16,221 nt of DNA from Pavlovales sp. CCMP2436 (taxonomy: Eukaryota > Haptophyta > Pavlovophyceae > Pavlovales). The notes beneath the pieces are model-generated. The model made no database searches. It had not been told where the DNA came from and saw nothing but the letters and a program-made list of their open reading frames with translations. Below are positions 1-8,697 of the stretch, in pieces. The DNA is taken from the NCBI GenBank assembly GCA_026770615.1, contig MU631675.1, positions 3,563 through 19,783 on the forward strand, given 5' to 3'. Every line of letters begins with the position of its first letter. Position 1 is the stretch's first letter. The position numbers and the translations under genes are program-made.

Positions 1-10
1 CTGCGGCTGC

Positions 11-425
11 CGCAGTGTGCGCGCTCGTAGCGTCGCGATGCTGTCCACTTGAGGTACTCGCTGGCACCTCTCGACCACCCGTCTCGCTCGGGTCCTCAAG
101 TAGATGTTCGTCGCGCGCTGCGGAGGGCGCTGCTGCGCGCGGCGGCGGGCCGCACATAGAGACGCCGCTCAAGGCTACCAAGGCTATGGCAATGCTGCTT
201 CCTGCGACCACCGCAGTGTGCGCGCTCGCAGCGGTGCGATGCTGTCCACTTGAGGTACTCGCTGGCACCTCTTGACCACCCGTCTCGCTCGGGTCCTCAA
301 GTGGATGTGCGTTGCGCGCTTGTGGAGGGCGCTGCTGCGCGCGGCGGCGGGCCGCACACGGAGACGCCGCTCAAGGCTACCAAGGCTACACAGACGATGC
401 TGCTCCCTGCGGCCGCCACGGCAGG
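11..425. repeat. ~201-bp tandem duplication, GC-rich
   Basis: Two adjacent copies of about 201 bp. The segment starting CGCAGTGTGCGCGCTCG at 11 recurs at 212, and CTCAAGGCTACCA at 168 recurs at 370. The copies differ by scattered substitutions only (for example AAGTAGATG against AAGTGGATG), so the duplication is fairly young. A third, rapidly diverging start may follow at about 395. Several short frames are open through it on both strands, but they are a by-product of the GC-rich repeat and none looks like a conserved protein. Confidence 0.85.
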
Positions 426-479
426 GCTGCGGCGGCCGAGGCGCGGCCGAGGCGGGGCGTGGGGGCCGGGGCGCACACA

Positions 480-499
480 CTCACACCTTTTGGTGTGAG
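480..499. other. Perfect 8-bp hairpin with TTTT loop
   Basis: CTCACACC, TTTT, GGTGTGAG form a perfect stem-loop. A second small perfect stem (GGTCGA / TCGACC, 520-535) follows. They sit just before the dispersed repeat at 541. No function can be assigned. Confidence 0.6.
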
Positions 500-540
500 T
501 GCTGGTGCATGAGAATTTGGGTCGATCGCTCGACCTCAGC

Positions 541-612
541 CTGACGTCGACCAAGCCAGTGACTGAACAACACCTGTTAAACCATGCTGAGCCGCTAATA
601 TATATATACATA
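541..612 (+). repeat. Dispersed ~64-bp repeat, copy 1, ending in (TA)n
   Basis: CTGACGTCGACCAAG through CATGCTGAGCCGCTA, followed by a TA tract. The same ~64-bp core is present at 1283-1350, also running into a TA tract, and in two halves at 11316-11354 and 11831-11861. The constant order of core then AT-rich tail suggests the 3' end of a short retroposed element, but no internal promoter boxes or target duplication were confirmed. Confidence 0.8.
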
Positions 613-1282
613 ATGAGGCCACCACTCCACACGCCTATGGCGCTGGAGTGCGTATGAGAGGACATCAAATCAAAATCGTTCTCGTACCAGACTTGATCGA
701 CGTCAGGCATCAGTCATGGCAGTATGGATATTGTAGAAGTGATGCTTCATTACATATTATTGGAATCTCAGGTTCAAAGAAGGTCAACTTTCGAAGCGGA
801 AGCTCAGCTTGGAAAAGGGGGGGCGTATATAAAAAACATGACGACAAGGGGATGATGATGGTACCATTGTGCTCGGAGAAGGTCCTAGGCTGTGTTGTTG
901 CTGCACCACTATTAGGAATCCGGAAGACCGTTTTCGGGGTCGGACGTCTATAAAGATATTTATTCACACCTTTTCTGCCGCGTAACCGTAAGAGTAGCCT
1001 CAACGAGCGCAATGACCTAATTTTTGAATTTGAGATGAAATATTTTATGATTTGATATTCTGTTTGTGCGAGCGGGTGCACGCGCGTGTGTATGAGTGAT
1101 TGAGGCAATCTAACGAGACAAATAAATAAAAATGCAAGCGTATCTGTGCGTGTGTGGTCTAAAAGATTAAATACAAGATTATACGAAACATATTTTAATT
1201 AGTAATCGACAAAAACATATTCTGGGGACAGTGGTGGGGTGTGAGTATGTATGTCACCTCTACCACCACCATCCCTGCTGCC
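613..1282. other. AT-richer intergenic stretch, no gene seen
   Basis: This stretch is much more AT-rich than the rest of the window and has no reading frame with protein-like composition. It includes a G-run (819-825), short GTGTG-type tracts near 1080-1160 and a purine/pyrimidine mix. The open frames at 648-953 (plus) and 710-1108 (minus) have no recognisable motif and look like chance. Confidence 0.5.
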
Positions 1283-1385
1283 AGGACTAACGTCTGACGT
1301 CGACCAAGTCAGTGAGTGAACAACACCTGTTGAACCATGCTGAGCCGCTATATATATATATGTGTATGTGTGTGGGTGGGTGGGG
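1283..1385 (+). repeat. Dispersed ~64-bp repeat, copy 2, with (TA)n(TG)n tail
   Basis: This is the best-preserved copy. It runs from GGACTAACGTCTGACG to CATGCTGAGCCGCTA at 1350, then into a TATATATA, TGTGTATGTGTG and GGGTGGGTGGGG tract. It keeps the middle (AGTGAGTGAACAACACCTG) that is interrupted by about 476 bp in the copy at 11316-11861, so it serves as the empty-site reference for that insertion. Confidence 0.85.
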
Positions 1386-1463
1386 TGGAACGGGAGGGGG
1401 GGAAGGGTTAGTACTCGTGGGTCGGGTACGTTTGCCCTCAAGCCCCCCAGCCGTTCGCACGCT

Positions 1464-1984
1464 GGCAAGCGCCAGCGCACACGCTGGGCTGCGGAGAGTA
1501 CCCATGGCACCCTCCGTACCTGAGATAGTGTGCAAGTCTCTAATTAAACGTCCGTCCCCGTTAGGCTCGCACTGTACCTAGGAATATAGTAAAAGAAGGG
1601 TGGGTAACAATAACTAAACATAAAAATAAAAAGGGGTTTTGGCAAGCACCGGTCAACGCACTGGTTGCGGAGAGCACCCAGGGCACCCTCCACAACTAAA
1701 GATAGTTTGCAATTTTGAATTAAACACCCGTCCCTGGGAGGCTTGCACGTTATCTAGGGGCATAATGAAATAAGCAAGAAAAATGATATAAAGGAATCAA
1801 GAAAAATGTAAATGTACAAGGGGGTGTCCGATAAAGACCCGAATATCGCTCTTCACCAAAGTTAAACTATGTAAGTGTTCGAAGGCCCGGGATTCACTTC
1901 GAGGCTTGGTAGTGGAAAGTCAGGGTCTTAACCGGACAGGCTGCGGAGAGTACCCAAGGCTCTCTCTTCAAAACTACGATTTGC
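1464..1984. repeat. Diverged tandem repeat, period ~177 bp, 2-3 copies
   Basis: Copy 1 (1464-1600) and copy 2 (1641-1780) share, in the same order, GGCAAGC, TGCGGAGAG.ACCCA, GGCACCCTCC, GATAGT.TGCAA, AATTAAAC, CCGTCCC, AGGCT.GCAC and CTAGG. A third partial copy, GGCTGCGGAGAGTACCCAAGG, begins at 1939 and breaks off near 1984. Copy-to-copy identity is clearly lower than in the 201-bp repeat at the window start, so this array is older. No coding potential is evident. Confidence 0.7.
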
Positions 1985-2100
1985 TCAATAGGAAGACAGG
2001 CAGCAGCAGTCAGGCAAATCCGATTTGTGCGGCCGACGAATTCAGCCAGTGATCGTCCAGGTGGCTGGCCTACGTGGCTTCATGCCACGACCGCGTCTCT
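1781..2100. other. Intergenic stretch, nothing recognised
   Basis: Apart from the partial repeat copy at 1939-1984 this is unremarkable mixed-composition DNA. No ORF, RNA gene or clear regulatory motif is supported. Confidence 0.4.
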
Positions 2101-2109
2101 TGTCGCTGG

Positions 2110-2550
2110 TGGTCCAATCGGGCCCATGCTGAAATTTTGGCATAACCCCCTGAAGGGGGATCATGGAAAGTGAATACTCTTTCATCCTTGTTGCAATGTT
2201 TGTATAATTCTGAAGATATTTATAGACGCAAAATTTGACGGGGATCGAAGAACTCTGTTCTTGCGGCGCGACACCTGATTCCGACGTGCATGACATGAAA
2301 ATGGCCTCTAAAGTTAGGGTGGCTTAACACTGTAAACGCTTAAAATACCACCCTAACTTAGGCGGAGGCCATTTTCTTGTCAGTCACGTCGGAATCAAGT
2401 GTCAAATTACATGAATTAAGTTGTTCCCCGTCAAATTCTGCATCTAGTGGTATTTTCAGGGTTCAACTTGTATCAGTACCTGGAATAAATACTTTCAATT
2501 CCCCCTCCCATGTGAAAACCTCGCCGTGGGCCCCATTGAAAGCCCTCAGC
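2110..2550. repeat. Large imperfect inverted repeat (foldback-like), arms ~200 bp
   Basis: The innermost arms are a perfect 13-bp match (TAAGTTAGGGTGG at 2310-2322 against CCACCCTAACTTA at 2348-2360) around a 25-bp loop. Moving outward, GAGGCCATTTTC, CACGTCGGAATCA, GTGTC, CCCGTCAAATT.TGC and ATCTTCAG/ATTTTCAG recur on both sides at similar distances. Further out GGGCCCA near 2122 and 2530 may also correspond, with lower identity. Each arm reads outward as a short related peptide: left on the minus strand (2042-2296) beginning with residues like M-S-C-T-S-E-S, right on the plus strand from 2377 beginning X-S-V-T-S-E-S. The right arm is frame-disrupted (F-P-V-K-F-C-I then stop). This suggests an inverted duplication of one transcribed or coding segment, or foldback-transposon ends. 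Confidence 0.75.
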
Positions 2551-2613
2551 CCACCCCTCGGTGCCGTCGCTTTCGTACTGAGGAATAGCAAGGGGGCTTC
2601 CCTTGCGGGCTGA

Positions 2614-5443
2614 CGAATCTTCAGATTAAAAAAGAGCTGGGAGTTTTGGGATAAGAGTAAAGATTTTGAAGGGTTAAAAGACCGCCAGGCTGCTTCCTCT
2701 CGGTTCGATCGGTGGGAGCGAGGAGACTTCGGCAGCCTCGTGGCTGAGTGGTCCAGCGACTGCGCGAAGGAGTCGCACCAGCGCCACACCCGGCGATCCC
2801 GCCCTGCCGACCCTGAACGAGATATCAAGGCAGCCGTCGCCCTCCTCTCTAAAGGCAAGTTCTCCGACGCTGCAAAGCTGCTCGAGAGCCATGGCCTTGC
2901 CCACATCTCGGACCCAGTTGTGCTGCAGCAGATGCGCACCAAGCACCCGCGCAGGAGGACGGGCATGCCGCAAGTCATTTCAGGCCTCGACGCCACTGAC
3001 CGGCTCGTGGTCGGCATCTCGGAGATGCAGGAGTCCTATCGCGGGCTCAAGACCGACAAGGCCCAGGGCGCGTCGCCATGGAAGTATGAGTACCTCATAC
3101 CGCTTGCCCCGGCCGTACCCTTTGTTGGAGATGCCGCACGCCAAGTACTCGAGTCAAACGCCTGGCTGGCATCATCCTTCGCAAACGGCGACCTGCCTCC
3201 CTGGTTCTACTCTGTGTTCTGCGCTGCACGGTGCGTGCCACTCGCAAGTGCGCGGCCCAGGTCGGCGTCGCGGAGGCTGCGCGGCCAATCGGCATCTCGT
3301 GTGCGCTGAGACGGGGGCTCACCAAAGGGGTCTTCCTCAACACGGGTCTTCGCGGTGAGATCGAGGAATACCTCTACCCGCAGCAGCTGGGAGTCCTCGT
3401 CTCGGCAGGCGGCACCAAGCTCATCTTTGGGGTGCGTGAGCTGCTTGAAAACCCACACTTTTGCATCGCAGGCTCCGACATCTACAACGCCTTCAATGAG
3501 GGAGATCGCGCAGAGATGGTAGCACGCACCCTCGTCAGCTCCCCCGGCCTAGCCCCGCTCGCACGCCTCTTCTACGCCACGCTCGCTCCCAAGTACCCGA
3601 TCTTTGTCACTGGCAAGGGCGGCGGCCTGACGCCCATGGGCAGAGACGGCGAGACCGGTGTCGCTCAAGGGTCAGCAGAGGCTGGAGTCGCCTTTGCCAT
3701 CTCCATCCAACCCGAGTTAAAGATGCTCGACGCCGAGCTGCGGCCATACGGTGGGGGCGCTCGGGCTGGCCACGACGACGTGCGCGCGTGCGGTCCGCCC
3801 TGGATCGTCTTCGCGGCGATGCAGCGCTTCCACGACGCGCTCTTCTTACGGCTCGGCCTTGTCGTGCAGCCGTCCAAGTGTGAATGCTGGATCGACGAGG
3901 CCCACATCGCCTCCCTCGACGCCCACCGTGGCTTGGAGACACGCAGCCACCTGCTCGACGGTGCCCTGACCCCGCACTACGGCGTCATGTGCTACGGCGT
4001 CCCAATCGGCTCGGAGGAGTACGTTAGTTAAGCTTGCCCTCGCTGGCAAGTGTGACGAGATTGCCAGCATCTTAAACAAGCTAATCGCAACGCTCAGCTC
4101 GTTACACAAGCAACAGCTCTGGCTGCTAACGCTCTTCTCCGCCGCGCGCAAATTTGAGTACTTTGCCCGCCACTGCTACCCGGACCAGGCGCGCGATGCG
4201 TGCACACGCTTCGACGCGATCATCCACACGCAGGCGACACACGCACTGGGAGTCTCGCTCGACGACAACTAGCTTGCCACTGCCCGCCTCGCATTCCCCC
4301 GCCGCTACCGGGGCGCCGGACTTCGACGCATGGTCGACATCGCGCCTGCCGCTTTCTGTGGCGCCATGACCCAGGCAGTGCCCAACTTCCTTGAAATCGT
4401 GGACGAGCCGACCAGCACCATCACGCAGCGCGGCATGCTCGAGCTGCCGCAAATCGCTCTCGTAGTAGGACGGAACTACTTCCTGGACATGCGCGCGCAT
4501 GGCTGGCGGTCATACCTGCACTTGCCGCGACCAGGCATCCCCAGACGCTTCTTCGGCGTCCCGAGTCCTATCTGCGTCGGCCTAGCCGCGCGCGGCGTGC
4601 GGTTGCTCAACCGCAACATCGACGTGCACGGAGACAACATTGTCGCGGCCACCGGGCAGAGCGTCACCGGCGACCACATCTCTAAGCTCAGGCACAATCC
4701 GCTCCTCGCCCTCCTGGCTGAGGTTGCGAGGAGAATGGGTGCGCACGCGCGCACCGAGGCCGGAGACATCTTCGCCTCGGTACTCGCCTCCAACCAGGCC
4801 GCGTACCGGCTCTTCTTCGGTGGGGTAAGCCGGCGACCCGGGCCGAAGGTCGACCTCTACGCTGAGTACGACCACGAGGGTGGGCGGGCGGTCCCGCGAC
4901 TGCTTGAACTCAAGACCATGGCGTTCTGCAGAACTCAGTACAGGGACACCGACGGCAACTGGCGAGCTGACTCGCTTCCGGTAGAACGCATGGCGGAGCT
5001 CATCAAGATTGATCGCGACTTCTTCCACACGATCCCCGGACAGACTGGCCCGATGCAAGCCCGCGCACAGACCTTCTGCACTGCAGGCAGCCCCGCATTC
5101 GCCGCTCTCGTGATTGGAGCCTTCGGCGAGTGGTCTGACGACCTGGGATCCTTCGTCGGGGACCTCGCCAGCATGGGCGCAAGAGCGCTCCAAGCTCGCA
5201 TGGGGGGCCCCCTCCGCTGCGCAAGCGCGCAGCACTCTCCTGTGGAAGATGAGATAGGAGATCGGCATGTGCGCACTTCGAGGGCACGCCAAGGACATCA
5301 TTGCGCGCGCGTGATTGGAGCGCACCGGCACCGGCAACGGCGGCGGCACACGCGCTCACAGCGACGACGACGGCAACCCCGACGAGTGGGCTGAGGGCGC
5401 GTACCACCTCCGCAGGGAGACACGGTTTGGGATCGGCGCCTAA
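2614..5443 (+). pseudogene. Degenerate reverse transcriptase of a non-LTR-like retroelement
   Basis: The frame opens after the TGA at 2611. An N-terminal helical region (around D-I-K-A-A-V-A-L-L-S-K-G-K-F) leads into reverse-transcriptase motifs in the expected order: RPIGISCALRR (near 3280), GSDIYNAFNE (motif A, near 3473), GVAQGSAEAG (motif B, where families usually have QGDP), AGHDDVRACGPP (motif C, near 3765, keeping the two Asp but not the usual Y-x-D-D) and LGLVVQPSKCE (motif D). A late region with FPRRYRGAGLRR follows. The C-terminal part has GDH near 4669 and a D...E-L-K pattern (D at 4852, ELK at 4906), as in restriction-like PD-(D/E)XK nucleases. Lesions: a frameshift near 3245, a second frameshift near TAA 4029, TAG at 4270, a third shift at the G6 run near 5202, then TAG at 5255 and TGA at 5312; TAA at 5441 closes it. 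With so many lesions this copy is dead. Confidence 0.88.
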
Positions 5444-5445
5444 GT

Positions 5446-5483
5446 ATGCCGCATGGGTGACTACATGCCGCCTGGGTGACTAA
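5446..5483 (+). repeat. 19-bp direct duplication in the RT element 3' region
   Basis: ATGCCGCATGGGTGACTAC is followed directly by ATGCCGCCTGGGTGACTAA. It lies just after the last stop of the degenerate RT frame, in what is probably the element's 3' untranslated region. It is too short to assign a role. Confidence 0.7.
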
Positions 5484-5590
5484 ATGTCGTCGCGCCTACA
5501 CGCTCGGAGTCGACCACTTCTGATACATAATGACTGCATCCCACTGCCTACTGCCCTTTTCTATAGTAAGTAAGTCGTAGTTTAACCCCC

Positions 5591-5609
5591 AAAAAAAAAA
5601 AAAAAAAAA
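5591..5609 (+). other. Poly(A) tract, probable 3' end of the RT element
   Basis: There are nineteen consecutive A after a CCCCC run, on the same strand as the RT and about 150 bp beyond its last stop. Non-LTR elements that prime on mRNA-like templates commonly end in such tails, so this probably marks the element's 3' boundary. No matching target-site duplication could be found on the 5' side, so the 5' boundary remains unknown. The 115 bp from here to the next gene end holds nothing recognisable. Confidence 0.65.
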
Positions 5610-5724
5610 CAGTCCAATAGAGTGAAAACTGAATAAGCGCGATGTAGGGGTCTAGCGGCAGCTAGTGTCCTTCCTTATTCGGTCCCACCCCTGATCGACA
5701 GAGATGACTCGCCTGCAGCTCAGC

Positions 5725-7641
5725 TCAGCGTGTCACTGCTGGCGATACGCGGTTAAACGAGCTACTGTTGCCCGGCATCGTCTCGCGGAGCATGTCCATG
5801 CAGTGCAACAGGTCGACCTTTACCCAGTGTCCGTCGTCGTAAGGCCCGAGCGTGAACGAAGTTGCCTGCTCATCGGTAGCAGCCTCCTGCTCAGCGCGCG
5901 CGCGCGGCACAGTCCGCGAACCCGGCGCCAGTTGTACTCCGGGTCGCAAAGTCGGCTCAGGGCTTCCGCGAGCGTGGGCACGGGCGTGCTCACTGCGAGA
6001 GGCTTGCGCGCCGGGGGCTGAGCGCACACGCTCGCGCCAGGGCGGTCACACATGGATAGACGGACAGGCCTGGCTGGTGGCGCTTGTTCTCGTAGCGGCA
6101 TCGTATGCTCTGGTTGTGCTCGTCCGTGACGAGCTCGTACGTGACGAGCGCGGCAATAGCTGTCAGAGTCCTTGGATTCATCAGCGATACGTATTTCGCC
6201 ATTTCAATTGAGAAGGCCGTGTAGATCGAGGGGCAGTACAGCAGGTCCGACAGTGGCAACGGTGAGTGGACGTAGCTGATGGCGACGATTGAGTGCGCGA
6301 GAGGTGTGTATCAGTTGGCGGCAAAGTGCGAGAGCGGCAGCTCGCCGCTTATAGCCTTCCGCACCCGCACCAGCGGGTTGTCCCCCATGCCGAGCACTGC
6401 GCCATCGAGGCTCATCTCGGTCGAGCCGCGCAAGTTCTGATCGATCAGGTACGGTTCGCCGGACTTTGAGTCTACGACGAAATCTATGTTGAAATAGCCT
6501 GCCGACGACAGCCAGCGTCGTAGCAGCGAGAGCGTGGAGCGTGACGGTACAAGCATGCATGGGATGAGCAAGTGAAGGGGCGGCGGACGGCGGGCGGGTC
6601 ACAATAGCGCGGCATTACGCGGGTGGTGGGTGGAAACAGCAAGCGTGGCAGTAATATGGGCGGCACTGCTCACCCGTGTATCGGAAGTATGCGCACAGCT
6701 TGGCCGTAGCCTGCGCTAACTCTGGATCCTTGATCGTGTGTAGCATGTCTGGTCTCGCGCAGCAGCAACACATGGATGGGTCCGGAAGGGAGTTAGATAT
6801 TCCGGAAGGTCGGAGGGGCAGAGAGCAGCAGGTGAGTGTATATAGTACTATTTACTGGGCGCACACAGGGCACGCACGCGCAAACGAGAGAGTATTATAT
6901 GTGCTCACAGCCAAAGCCTCGCTTGCCCTGCGAGAGCACTTCCGCGCGGGCAAAGCCACCCAGAATCTGCCCGTCCAGCGCCGTGCAATTATACATAGCG
7001 GTGGGCCCAGTGAGGTACTGCTGGATTAATATCTCGCCGTCAGCCACGGTCCTCTACTTCACCAAGGCTCTGTGGAGGCTCCTCCGGTCGTTGCAAATGA
7101 CCACACCCCGACCCGCGCCGTCAAAGTCGGTCTTGATCACCAGCGGCAAGCGGAGCGCAAACTTTGTGATATCGGACCCCCTTATCATGCGCGCGACAGG
7201 CACACGCGTTGTCCACGGCGTGCAGATTCCGATGCGCCTCGCAGCAGTAACCGCGAGCGTCTCGGAGACCCTCGCCTTACATAGCTCCTCGGCGCTGAGG
7301 GAGCAGCGGAGCGTCTGGACTGCCAAGCGAATGTCTGCGCCAGTGGAGTGGCGTTAGCATAAGTCCGCACTGTCATGCACACGATTCTGGGAACGGGAGC
7401 GGTGGGTGGATCAGCCGGGTGCGCGCGCGCTCGCGGGCTCTATATGGCTTCGCACTTGGCCGGTGGGCTGCAGACAGACAGCTCGACAGTGGCAACAGTG
7501 GGAGTGGGCCGTGTCGGAGTACTGAGGTTGGGGTGAGGTTGAGGGGAGGTTGGAGGTTTTGGGCTGCACCTTCACGATGTCTGTCCATGGCGGCTGGACG
7601 TACGCCGGCCGCCACTCGACGAGTGCACTCACGAGATCAGC
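5725..7641 (-). CDS. ATP-grasp-fold protein gene, spliced, two in-frame stops (possible pseudogene)
   Basis: Five exons on the minus strand: 7641-7570 (tentative), 7314-6909, 6748-6674, 6499-6050 and 5886-5725 (or 5865-5725). The introns have GT...CAG ends and all phases agree. The product shows ATP-grasp signatures: LPLVIKTDFDGAGRGVV (nucleotide-binding Lys and glycine loop), EILIQQYLTGPTAM (adenine-contact strand), YFNIDFVVD and YLIDQNLRGS (metal-binding acidic residue and Asn). The family makes acyl-phosphate intermediates for C-N or C-C ligation; the substrate here cannot be predicted. The C-terminal ~200 aa (around IYTAFSIEMAKYVSLMNP and LGPYDDGHWVKVDLLHCMDM) is unfamiliar. TAG at 7054-7056 and TGA at 6311-6313 lie in frame inside protein-like sequence. 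A 42-nt intron (GTGAAG...ATCCAG) could remove the TAG but would also delete the EILIQ strand; no canonical intron removes the TGA in phase. N-terminal exons are missing or unrecognised, and the first listed exon overlaps the plus-strand gene. Confidence 0.75.
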
Positions 7642-8652
7642 CTGCAGCTGTGAGTCGGAGGGAGCCCTCGACGCTGACGGGGTGCTCAGCGTGCACGGCC
7701 AGCTGCGCTTGATCTCCAAGCGCACACGGGCTGACCCCCAGCTCCTTGCGCGGGCCCTCGCCGACGTGTTCTGCCGGACGGCTCTCGATAGGACCATATT
7801 CCACGCGCTGAACGAGCTTGCGACCGACGGGCCAGCGACGCGCTTCGAGACGAGCGTCTTAGCCGGATGGATGCAGTATCGGCACGGTACCCACATGGCC
7901 ACGTGGAAAGTCGCATGGGGGCTGCTCCGCGAGCCCGTGTTTGCGCGCTTCTACGGCACGGCGAGCCCTCCTTCTCCGGCACATGTATGGGCCCTCGGCA
8001 AGCTCACGCTGCTTACAATCCCGCCGGAGGACCTGAAGCGTGTCTGCGGAGAAGTGCGCAACTCGGCAAAGTACGCAGGCGTTCTCTATTACGACTACTC
8101 GCTCTGGGCCGATGACGACGCCAAGCGTGCGGCCATCACGCGCGACTGGGAGCGGCCGGCGACCGGCCGCACCACCTCAAACCTAGACTGGGTTACGACC
8201 GGCGGCAACCAGTCGAGCAGCGGTACGTCGTCCAGCAGCGGTTGGTGGATGCGCACCCGCGGTACATCGGCTCCTACTTGTACGACGGGCTGCTCGAGCT
8301 CTACGAGGCGCACGAGCTTCCGGCTCGGCTCACGCGCTTTAAGCAGCTCACCGAGTTCAGCGACTCGATCTCGGGCGATCTGCTCTTTCCGCTCGAGCAG
8401 GTGGTAGTCGCCGTGGCGCAGGTTCCGAACGCGGAGCTACAGCGCTCGTCGGAGTTGCTGCAGCGCAACGCGCTGAACCTGATGTCTGCCGCATATGTCG
8501 AGGGCGAAGTGGGCCACGAGGCGCGCTGCCGCGAGATCGAAGCATCACGGGGCGAGCCGGGTATGGCGGGGGCCCCATTCATCGGCGCCGAGCAGCACCG
8601 AATGAAGCACGCGCGCGATCAAGCTGGTGAGTATTCTAAGCGACGTGCCTGA
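7577..8652 (+). CDS. Unrecognised protein gene with an internal frameshift
   Basis: I do not recognise this protein. It reads from ATG 7577 in one frame to about 8150 (containing RADPQLLARALADVFCRTAL and ITRDWERP), then continues in another frame (QPVEQRYVVQQRLVDAHPRY, YLYDGLLELYEAHELPARL) to a TGA at 8650-8652. The join is a single-base-type shift around the self-complementary GGCCGGCGACCGGCC near 8153. No intron consensus explains it. The composition is soluble and helix-rich, without signal peptide or membrane segments. The last 26 nt begin at a strong donor-like GTGAGTATTC (8627), so the true exon may end at 8626 instead of at the stop. The start is uncertain: the N-terminal ~40 residues look less protein-like, and a CAG acceptor near 7689 could open the exon instead. 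It is convergently oriented with the RT element only at a distance and divergent from the ATP-grasp gene. Confidence 0.55.
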
Positions 8653-8697
8653 TCCGGAGTCAGCACGCCCGGTCCGATACCGTCGCGCACATATACG

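Noticed and set aside
1983..2322. Telomere repeat, because TTAGGG occurs in the inverted repeat
   Set aside because: It is a single occurrence per arm with no tandem array.
2701..2720. tRNA-like GGTTCGATC box
   Set aside because: There is no A-box or cloverleaf around it, and it lies within the RT frame.
3095..3942. Minus-strand ORFs opposite the reverse transcriptase
   Set aside because: They are shadows of the GC-rich RT frame; the plus strand carries ordered RT motifs.
5704..6211. Plus-strand ORFs at 5704-6021 and 5852-6211
   Set aside because: They lie opposite the last exons and an intron of the ATP-grasp gene, have no motif and contain low-complexity stretches.
4270..7056. Stop-codon reassignment (TAG read as Gln) from in-frame TAGs at 4270 and 7054
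   Set aside because: TGA and TAA lesions and frameshifts occur in the same genes, and other frames end normally at TAG. Pseudogene decay explains all of it with fewer assumptions.
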